A stretch of DNA of 24,676 bases from TMED27 sp964350435 (GTDB lineage: Bacteria; Pseudomonadota; Alphaproteobacteria; Micavibrionales; Micavibrionaceae), in assembly GCA_964350435.1 (NCBI GenBank), contig CAYGJS010000031.1, positions 1 through 24,676 of the forward strand, written 5' to 3'. A program made the position numbers and the translations under genes. This document shows positions 7,529 to 13,664 of the stretch, piece after piece. Numbering within the stretch: the first letter of the stretch is position 1; each line of letters begins with the position of its first letter. The notes below the pieces were generated by a model, which saw nothing but the letters and a program-made list of their open reading frames with translations, searched no databases and was not told where the DNA came from.

Positions 7529-8434
7529 ATGACCAAGAAAAACAAAATACCGGAATTTTTCATCAACGCGTATTACGAGAGCAAGTTCAAGGACAGCTTT
7601 TTCGTGATTAAGGCGGGCGGCAAGATTATCGAAGATGATAAGGCACGCGAGAATTTGCTGTCGAATATTCGCGATCTGACGATGCAGGGCATTAAAATCT
7701 TGCTGATCTATGGCGGCGGACGCGCAATGGATATCGAGGCGGAAAAGCGCGGCGTGAAGGTCGCGAAGATCGGCGGCAAGCGGATTACAGACGCCGCCAA
7801 TATGGAGATTTTACGCCATGTTGTGGGCGGCGATCTCTCTCTCAAGGTTAATGGCTCTATGGCAAAGCTCAAGCTTGAGGGCCTGTGTTTTAACGCTGTG
7901 CCTGCTAACTGGATGAGTGTATCGCTCAAACCCAAGGCTCCGGGGGATGATTTCACCGGCGCGATCAGCAATGTCTATGAGCGTCCGATTAACCGCCTGT
8001 TCCGCAGCGTGAACTTTGTGGCGTGCGCGTGCATAGCCATGACCAATAAAGGCGTGGCCTGCAATATCAACGCCGATACCATCACGACGCAACTGGCGAT
8101 CGGCACCAAAGCCCATAAGCTGATTTTCCTGTCCGATGTTGACGGGGTGCAGGTTGGCGGCAAGACCGCAGGGATTATTACGGCAGAGCAAATTGATGGT
8201 TTGATTGCCGATGGCACTGTCACAGGCGGCATGCAGGTGAAACTGGAGAGCTGCAAGGCCGCGCTTAAGGCGGGTGTGCGGCGCATTCACTTGCTGTCGG
8301 GTTTGCGCAAGGACGCTCTTAAGAAGGAAATTTATGAGCCCGTCGGGCCCGGCACGATGCTGTTTACCGAGGGCGAGCGTGCGTCTTATGAGGTGGAAGT
8401 GCAAGCGCAGAAATTGATTGAAGGGAAGAAGTAA
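7529..8434 (+). CDS. argB: Acetylglutamate kinase, divergent
   Basis: An amino acid kinase family protein that phosphorylates N-acetylglutamate with ATP. It has 301 residues. The conserved Lys is in VIKAGG (Lys28). The glycine loop reads YGGGRAMD (61-68) where common ArgB has HGGGP. GKRITDA holds the Arg that binds N-acetylglutamate. NINADTITTQLA, LIFLSDVDGV and GGMQVKLESC are the standard C-terminal nucleotide-binding blocks, and it ends GPGTMLF-GERASYEVE. The changed glycine loop and unusual middle region (SLKVNGSMAKLKL) set it apart from typical ArgB. It has some likeness to the kinase domains of fused NAGS-kinases, although no acetyltransferase domain follows. Position between argC and argD supports the role. 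Confidence 0.85.
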   Translation: MTKKNKIPEFFINAYYESKFKDSFFVIKAGGKIIEDDKARENLLSNIRDLTMQGIKILLIYGGGRAMDIEAEKRGVKVAKIGGKRITDAANMEILRHVVGGDLSLKVNGSMAKLKLEGLCFNAVPANWMSVSLKPKAPGDDFTGAISNVYERPINRLFRSVNFVACACIAMTNKGVACNINADTITTQLAIGTKAHKLIFLSDVDGVQVGGKTAGIITAEQIDGLIADGTVTGGMQVKLESCKAALKAGVRRIHLLSGLRKDALKKEIYEPVGPGTMLFTEGERASYEVEVQAQKLIEGKK

Positions 8435-8441
8435 AACGCTG

Positions 8442-8601
8442 TGTCATCCCGAACGAATGTGAGGGATCTTTGAGGCTTGTTCATAATGAAAAATTATTTT
8501 GTTTACATCCTCACGAATTGGACAGATCAGGTCATATATATTGGCTTGATGATTTGTATGAAACGATATTATGAAGATTTCTCGCTGCGCTCGAAATGAC
8601 A
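8442..8601 (+). repeat. Palindromic repeat, family B, with internal nuclease remnant
   Basis: The left arm begins TGTCATCCCGAACGAATG (8442) with GAGGGATCT to 8469. The right arm AGATTTCTCGCTGCGCTCG with AAATGACA ends at 8601. The arms are imperfect complements, clearest at TGTCAT / ATGACA and AGATTT / GGATCT. The 100 or so bases between them carry a truncated GIY-YIG frame (8486-8599). It fills the argB-argD gap. Confidence 0.8.
8486..8599 (+). pseudogene. GIY-YIG nuclease N-terminal remnant inside repeat B
   Basis: A 37-codon frame begins MKNYFVYILTNWTDQVIYIG. Its paired VYIL...IYIG strands are the signature of the GIY-YIG nuclease core, of the small stand-alone type. After IYIG the expected helix and catalytic Arg/Glu residues are missing. 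The frame jumps to CMKRYYE and ends in DFSLRSK, which is the translated right arm of the palindrome. It is therefore a deletion remnant held inside the repeat and cannot be an active nuclease. Confidence 0.7.
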
Positions 8602-8629
8602 TAAAAGTAAAAAGGAAAGAAGTAGATTG

Positions 8630-9835
8630 ATGAGTGATAATGCCCAGCATATTATTGATGAGAGCTTTAAGAGGCTGATAAAAACGTATAGCCCTCAGCC
8701 TGTGGTTCTCAGCCACGGTCAAGGCAGTTATGCGTGGGATACAGACGGCAAGAAATACATCGACTGCGCGGCGGGGATTGCGGTGGCTTCGCTTGGCCAT
8801 GCGCCGGAGGCGGTTTTGAAGACCATCAATGAACAAGCGGCGAAGATGATGATCTGTCAGGCGTCGTATGCGACCGAACCGAAGCTAAAAGCGGCAAAGT
8901 TGCTTACAGAGACATCGTGTTTTGATTTGGTGTATTTTTCGAACTCCGGCACAGAGAGCGTGGAGGCGGCACTGAAATGCGCACGGAAATGGGCTCACGA
9001 TGAAAAAGGAGCGCATGCCCATGAGATTATCGCCTTTCACAATTCATTCCACGGACGCACTTATGGCGCGGCCAGTGTGACCGAGAAAGTTCATGTTCAG
9101 CCTTTCTTCGCGCCGTATCTGGGCGGCATTCAATGGGCGAACTTCAACGATCTGGACAGCGTGAAAGCTGTGGCCTCCAAGGAGAAAACGGCGGCGATTA
9201 TCATTGAACCCGTACAGGGTGAAGGCGGGCTGATGCCTGCGGATGTGGAGTTCCTCAAAGGCCTGCGCAAGCTGTGTGATGATTTGAATATTTGTTTGAT
9301 CTTTGATGAAGTGCAGGCTGGTTTCGGGCGGCTTGGTACGCTTCACGCTTACCAAGCGTTTGGTGTAGAGCCTGATATCGCGACGTGGGCGAAGGGCATG
9401 GGTGCGGGCTTCCCTGTCGGGGCGATGGTTGCGAAAGAGAAATTCGGCAAGGCGATTGTTGTTGGTACACACGGCACGACTTATGGCGGCAATCCGCTGG
9501 CCTGCGCTGTGGCGTCGACCGTTATTGAAGAAATGCTGAAACCTGGTTTCCTTGACCATGTGAACAAGGTTTCAACCTTTATGAGAGAGGGGCTTGTTGC
9601 GCTTCAGCGGTCCTCCAACAAAATCACGGAAATTCGCGGTAAAGGCTTTATGATCGGCGTGAACACTGTGTTTGATATTAAGAAATTGCTGAGCGGCTTG
9701 CAGGTCAACGGCATGATGGCAACGCAGGCGGGTAAGGAAACCTTGCGGATTACACCGCCGCTCACGATGAGTATTGAGGAAGTGCAAGAGGTTTTGGACA
9801 TCATCGCCAAGACCTTGAGCGAGATGGAGGAATAA
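8630..9835 (+). CDS. argD: Acetylornithine aminotransferase
   Basis: A PLP-dependent class III aminotransferase of 401 residues, which converts N-acetylglutamate semialdehyde to N-acetylornithine with glutamate as amino donor. Visible family marks are YIDCAAGIAVASLGH, the phosphate-binding SNSGTESVEAALK (104-116), FHNSFHGRTYG, EPVQGEGG, the PLP-ring Asp in FDEVQAGFGR (Asp226) and the Schiff-base Lys255 in WAKGMGAGFPVGAM. ATG 8630 is chosen over the overlapping TTG 8627, with AAGGAAAG at 8611-8618 as ribosome-binding site, slightly far. Class III enzymes can have broad diamine specificity, so the argD call rests partly on the arg neighbours. Confidence 0.93.
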   Translation: MSDNAQHIIDESFKRLIKTYSPQPVVLSHGQGSYAWDTDGKKYIDCAAGIAVASLGHAPEAVLKTINEQAAKMMICQASYATEPKLKAAKLLTETSCFDLVYFSNSGTESVEAALKCARKWAHDEKGAHAHEIIAFHNSFHGRTYGAASVTEKVHVQPFFAPYLGGIQWANFNDLDSVKAVASKEKTAAIIIEPVQGEGGLMPADVEFLKGLRKLCDDLNICLIFDEVQAGFGRLGTLHAYQAFGVEPDIATWAKGMGAGFPVGAMVAKEKFGKAIVVGTHGTTYGGNPLACAVASTVIEEMLKPGFLDHVNKVSTFMREGLVALQRSSNKITEIRGKGFMIGVNTVFDIKKLLSGLQVNGMMATQAGKETLRITPPLTMSIEEVQEVLDIIAKTLSEMEE

Positions 9836-9844
9836 CTTAAGCAA

Positions 9845-9924
9845 GTCATTGCGAGCGCAGCGAAGCAATCACCTGTAAATACAAAAAGATTGCCGCGCTG
9901 GGCTATTGCCCTGCTCGCAATGAC
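9845..9924 (+). repeat. Palindromic repeat, family A, copy 3
   Basis: Arms GTCATTGCGAG (9845-9855) and CTCGCAATGAC (9914-9924), with inner GCAATC / GATTGC. It starts just after the argD stop and ends 15 bases before the argF start. Same orientation as the other three copies. Confidence 0.92.
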
Positions 9925-9939
9925 TTTAAGGATAGAAAT

Positions 9940-10896
9940 ATGAGACATTTTATTGATCTGAAAGATTTTGACGCCGATACGCTGAAGGGCATATTGCAAA
10001 AGGCGCATGCCCTGAAGGCGCAGAAATTCAATCCGCCGCAAATATTTGAGGGGCTGACGCTCGCGATGATGTTTGATAAACGCAGCACGCGCACGCGGAT
10101 GAGTTTTGAAATTGCGATGAAGCAGCTCGGCGGGCATACGGTTGTGATGAATAAGGAAGAGAGCCAGATCGGCGGGGCAGAGAGCATTGAAAGCACTGCC
10201 AGTGTAATGTCGCGCTATGTGGATGTGATTATGACGCGGATGAGCAGCCATGAAAACCTTCTGGAGCTTGCAAAACACTCCAAGGTTCCGGTGATAAACG
10301 GCATGACGAACCGCTCTCACCCCTGCCAGATTATGGCGGATTTGATGACGATTGAGGAAAAGCTGGGCAGCGCCGAGGGCAAGAAGATTGCGTGGTTTGG
10401 AGATTATAATAATGTATCTCAAAGCTACATTGATGCCGCCCCTCTATTCGGCTTTGAATTTGTAATGGCGATGCCCGAGGATCTCTTGCTCTCCCTGCAA
10501 AAGCAGGGAACTTTAGAGCACGCCCAAGATCCCCGCTTTCGCGGGGAAGGCATAAAGCTGACATCCGATCCAAAAGAAGCCGCCAAGGGCGCGGATGTGC
10601 TTGTGACCGATACGTGGGTGTCCATGGGACAAGAGGGTAAGGATATTGAAAAATTCTGGCCGTATCAGGTGAACGGCGATCTTATGGCCTTGGCGAATAA
10701 AGACGCGATTTTCATGCATTGCCTGCCGATGCATGAATGGGAAGAAGTGTCCGAAGAGGTTGCGCGGAGCGCGGCAAGTGTTATTTATGATGAAGCGGAA
10801 AATAGATTGCACGCGCAAAAAGCGATTTTGGCGTGGTGTTTGGAAGAGGCTGGTGTGCAGATCAGCCAGAAGAGTTTTAACTTTGGGAATAAATAA
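9940..10896 (+). CDS. argF: Ornithine carbamoyltransferase
   Basis: It joins ornithine and carbamoyl phosphate to make citrulline. It has 318 residues and starts at ATG 9940 after AAGGAT. The carbamoyl-phosphate motifs STRTR (49-53) and HPCQ (127-130) are present. The ornithine loop is DTWVSMG (SMG at 228-230) and HCLP is at 260-263, followed by MHEWEEVS. SMG and HCLP argue for ornithine rather than N-acetyl- or N-succinylornithine, so a deacetylase is still needed in this pathway. Residues about 185-204 (SLQKQGTLEHAQDPRFRGEG) do not look like normal OTC sequence. They correspond to a palindromic repeat apparently inserted in frame (10492-10546) in the variable stretch before the ITHDP-like strand. 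Confidence 0.94.
   Translation: MRHFIDLKDFDADTLKGILQKAHALKAQKFNPPQIFEGLTLAMMFDKRSTRTRMSFEIAMKQLGGHTVVMNKEESQIGGAESIESTASVMSRYVDVIMTRMSSHENLLELAKHSKVPVINGMTNRSHPCQIMADLMTIEEKLGSAEGKKIAWFGDYNNVSQSYIDAAPLFGFEFVMAMPEDLLLSLQKQGTLEHAQDPRFRGEGIKLTSDPKEAAKGADVLVTDTWVSMGQEGKDIEKFWPYQVNGDLMALANKDAIFMHCLPMHEWEEVSEEVARSAASVIYDEAENRLHAQKAILAWCLEEAGVQISQKSFNFGNK
10492..10546 (-). repeat. Palindromic repeat (family D) inserted in frame inside argF
   Basis: Two tight hairpins lie in tandem within the coding region: TCCCTGC-AAAA-GCAGGGA (10492-10509) and CCCCGC-TTTC-GCGGGG (10531-10546). Read on the minus strand, one frame gives FPAKAGILGVL and another FPAFAGR, resembling the translated junk of a repeat type common in many bacterial genomes (as remembered). 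The size keeps the argF frame open. Confidence 0.7.
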
Positions 10897-10926
10897 AACC
10901 GCAGATGAACACGGATAAACGCCGAT
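10897..10926 (+). repeat. Half copy of palindromic repeat family C
   Basis: AACCGCAGATGAACACGGAT, continuing AAACGCCGAT, matches one arm of the full copy at 7426-7506 and starts at the base after the argF stop. No complementary arm follows before the next gene at 10943, so it is a solo or truncated arm. Confidence 0.75.
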
Positions 10927-10942
10927 TGAGAAATGGGAAAAA

Positions 10943-12253
10943 ATGAACAAAGAAAAGAAATCATATAAGAAAAAATCAATCGGCACGCATAATTTGAAGC
11001 CCGAAACGATGATGATGTCATACGGCTATAACCCGCAGTTTTCCGAAGGGGCGGTGAAGCCGCCCATCTTTTTGACGTCGACTTTTGCGTATAACACCCC
11101 TGAAGAGGGGGAAGAGTTTTTTCATGTCATGGCCGGGCGAAAGCCACGTGCGGAAGGCGATGACAGTGTAGGCGGACTTATTTATTCGCGGTTTAATCAC
11201 CCGAATGTGGAGATCATTGAAGATCGCTTGGCGGTGTTTGAAGGCGCGGAGAGCGCGATCATGTTCTCCAGCGGCATGGGGGCGATTTCGGCGACCATGC
11301 TGGCCTATTTGCGGCCTGATGATGTGATTTTGCAATCCGTTCCGCTTTATGGCGGTACGGAAACGCTGATCCGCAAATTCCTGCCCGAATTTAATATCAA
11401 AACAGCCGACTTTCATGATGGGCTGAATAAAGATGAAATGCTGCGCGGCGCGCGCGAAGCCGCCAAGCGGGGCCGGCTTGCCATGATCTATGTTGAAACG
11501 CCGTCTAACCCGACCAATACGATGGTGGATTTTCATGCGCTTTTGGACGTGGTTGATACGATTGAAAAAGAGACAGGCCACCGCCCGCTTACCGTTTGTG
11601 ACAACACAATGATGGGGCCGGTTTTTCAGCAAGTTGTGCCGCATGGTCTGGATATTGCGGTGTATTCGGTTACAAAATATATCGGCGGGCACAGCGATTT
11701 GGTGGCCGGCGCGGTGTGCGGCAGCCGTGATGTGTTGCGTCCTATTCGGGCTACGCGTGGGGCGTTGGGGCTCAACCTTGATCCGCATACCAGTTGGATG
11801 ATTTCCCGCTCGCTGGAAACGCTGACTATTCGAATGGAGCGCGCGGCGGATTCGGGACGCAAAGTCGCGGCTTGGCTTGCTGATAATCCTTATACTGATG
11901 TGAAGCTCTATCATCCTGACTATCTTGAGGGCGACGCTTACAGGCGTGTTTATGATCATCAATGTTCGGGGCCGGGATCAACATTTTCGTTTTGTTTACA
12001 AGGGCCGGGTAAGAAGGCCGCATTCGCATTCATCAATGCGCTTTCGATTTTTAAATCCGCTGTTTCTCTTGGCGGCTCGGAAAGTCTTGTCTGCCATCCT
12101 GCAAGCACAACGCATTCGGGCGTTGATGCCGCATTGCGAGAAAAAGTGGGGGTGAGTGATTGCCTTATTCGCCTTTCCATCGGGTTGGAACACCCGGATG
12201 ATTTGATTGCAGATCTGGACAACGCATTTAAAACCGTGTTTAAAGACGCGTAA
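10943..12253 (+). CDS. Cys/Met metabolism PLP-dependent enzyme (cystathionine gamma-synthase / methionine gamma-lyase family)
   Basis: A fold-type I PLP enzyme of the trans-sulfuration family, 436 residues. Family marks are LIYSRFNHPNVEIIEDRLA (YSR at 81-83 binds PLP phosphate), FSSGMGAISA, the YGGTE block, VETPSNPTN, VCDNTMMGP (Asp220) and the Schiff-base Lys245 in YSVTKYIGGHSDLVAGA. The end carries SLGGSESLVCHPASTTHS. The exact reaction (gamma-synthase, gamma-lyase or O-acyl-homoserine sulfhydrylase) cannot be told from sequence alone. Its site between argF and argG is odd for a sulfur amino acid enzyme. A half repeat lies just before it. Confidence 0.88.
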   Translation: MNKEKKSYKKKSIGTHNLKPETMMMSYGYNPQFSEGAVKPPIFLTSTFAYNTPEEGEEFFHVMAGRKPRAEGDDSVGGLIYSRFNHPNVEIIEDRLAVFEGAESAIMFSSGMGAISATMLAYLRPDDVILQSVPLYGGTETLIRKFLPEFNIKTADFHDGLNKDEMLRGAREAAKRGRLAMIYVETPSNPTNTMVDFHALLDVVDTIEKETGHRPLTVCDNTMMGPVFQQVVPHGLDIAVYSVTKYIGGHSDLVAGAVCGSRDVLRPIRATRGALGLNLDPHTSWMISRSLETLTIRMERAADSGRKVAAWLADNPYTDVKLYHPDYLEGDAYRRVYDHQCSGPGSTFSFCLQGPGKKAAFAFINALSIFKSAVSLGGSESLVCHPASTTHSGVDAALREKVGVSDCLIRLSIGLEHPDDLIADLDNAFKTVFKDA

Positions 12254-12263
12254 GTTTTAGCTC

Positions 12264-12356
12264 GTCATTGCGAGCGAAGCGAAGCAATCCAACTTCCGCA
12301 CAAACGGTTATATGATTTGATAGATTGCTTCTTCGGCCTTGCCTTCTCGCAATGAC
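12264..12356 (+). repeat. Palindromic repeat, family A, copy 4
   Basis: Arms GTCATTGCGAG (12264-12274) and CTCGCAATGAC (12346-12356), with inner GAAGCAATCC and TAGATTGCTTC. The centre is longer than in the other copies. It ends 19 bases before the argG start codon. Confidence 0.9.
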
Positions 12357-12375
12357 ACAGAAAAAGGAAAAAATT

Positions 12376-13626
12376 ATGAGCAAAGGTAAAATCGTACTCG
12401 CATATTCGGGGGGGCTTGATACCTCCGTGATCCTGAAATGGTTTATTGAAGAGGGCTACGAAGTTGTGGCCTATATCGCCGATGTGGGACAGGAAGAGGA
12501 TTTTGAAGCGGCGCGCGAGAAAGCGATCAAGATCGGCGCGAGCAAAGTTTATATCGAAGACCTTAAAGAAGAATTTGTGCGCGATTATATCTTTCCGGCC
12601 TTTAAATCGCAGGCGGTTTATGAGGGGCGGTATTTGCTCGGCACGTCCGTTGCGCGCCCGATTATCGCCAAACGTCAGATTGAAATTGCGATCAAGGAAA
12701 AGGCGCAATTTGTAGGGCATGGCGCAACCGGTAAAGGCAATGATCAGGTGCGGTTCGAGCTGTCTTACTACGCGTTGAAGCCTGATATCAAGGTGCTCGC
12801 GCCGTGGAAGATGGATGAGTTTTTGACGCGTTTCGAGGGACGTCAGGATATGCTGAATTATTGCGACCAATATGGCATTCCTGTGACCGCGACTCGGAAG
12901 AAGCCGTATTCGGAGGATGATAATTTGCTGCATATTTCCCACGAGGCGGGAATTTTGGAAGACCCGAATGCGATTTGCGGCGAGGATGTATATTCCCGCA
13001 CCTCCACGATCAAAGATTGGCCGGATGAGCCGGAGCTGATTACCCTTACTTTCAAGGCCGGCATCCCTGTGGAGCTGAAGGCCGGCGGCAAGACGGTTAC
13101 GGGCGCGCTGGCGCTCTTTGAAGCCTTGAACGCGCTGGGCAGCAAGCATGGCATTGGCCGCCTTGATATGGTGGAAAACCGCTTTGTCGGCATCAAATCC
13201 CGCGGCGTGTATGAAACGCCGGGCGGGGCGATCCTTCATAATGCACATCGTGACCTTGAGGGTTTAACGATGGATCGTGAAGTAATGAAGCTGAGGGATA
13301 CATTGTCGCTTAAAGTTGCGGAATTGATTTATAACGGCTTCTGGTTCTCTCCGGAATTCGAACTTTTGATGCATGTGATGGACAAGGCGCAAGAGCCTGT
13401 AAACGGGCAAGTGCAAGTGCAGCTGTTTAAAGGCATGGCTTATCCGATTGCACGCACATCGCCCAATGCGCTGTATGATCCGAAGCAATCCTCGATGGAT
13501 GAAGCGGGTGATTACGATCAAAAGGATGCGGACGGATTTATCAAAATCAACGCTGTGCGTCTTCGCAACAACACAAAAGTGCGGGGCGAAGCGCCGTGCT
13601 CCAAAACCAAGAGCAAGGCCGCTTAA
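12376..13626 (+). CDS. argG: Argininosuccinate synthase
   Basis: It joins citrulline and aspartate with ATP to form argininosuccinate. It has 416 residues, normal for the family. The N-terminal PP-loop is AYSGGLDTS (9-17), followed by YIADVGQEEDFEAAREKA. The citrulline/aspartate-binding block GHGATGKGNDQVRFE and SRGVYETPGG are both present. ATG 12376 is preferred because it begins MSKGKIVLAYSGGLDTS and follows AAAAGGAAA. An in-frame TTG at 12325 would add residues encoded by the repeat. It is the last gene of the plus-strand arg block; argH lies 3.8 kb further on. Confidence 0.97.
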   Translation: MSKGKIVLAYSGGLDTSVILKWFIEEGYEVVAYIADVGQEEDFEAAREKAIKIGASKVYIEDLKEEFVRDYIFPAFKSQAVYEGRYLLGTSVARPIIAKRQIEIAIKEKAQFVGHGATGKGNDQVRFELSYYALKPDIKVLAPWKMDEFLTRFEGRQDMLNYCDQYGIPVTATRKKPYSEDDNLLHISHEAGILEDPNAICGEDVYSRTSTIKDWPDEPELITLTFKAGIPVELKAGGKTVTGALALFEALNALGSKHGIGRLDMVENRFVGIKSRGVYETPGGAILHNAHRDLEGLTMDREVMKLRDTLSLKVAELIYNGFWFSPEFELLMHVMDKAQEPVNGQVQVQLFKGMAYPIARTSPNALYDPKQSSMDEAGDYDQKDADGFIKINAVRLRNNTKVRGEAPCSKTKSKAA

Positions 13627-13641
13627 ACCTTAAGCGACCTT
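13615..13641. terminator. Possible two-way terminator between argG and the carboxyltransferase-like gene
   Basis: AAGGCCGCTTAA (13615-13626) pairs with TTAAGCGACCTT (13630-13641) with one mismatch around a three-base loop. The hairpin includes the argG stop codon. The plus strand beyond is T-rich but has no unbroken T run, so strength as an intrinsic terminator is uncertain. Confidence 0.45.
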
Positions 13642-13664
13642 CTTCATTACTTTTATTCGTTTTG

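Noticed and set aside
623..12356. Family A repeats as a CRISPR array
   Set aside because: Copies are kilobases apart, palindromic and at gene junctions, with no regular spacers or cas genes.
12325..12375. Longer N terminus for argG beginning in the repeat
   Set aside because: The extra residues are translated repeat A4, and the conserved protein begins at MSKGKIVLAYSGG with a good ribosome-binding site.
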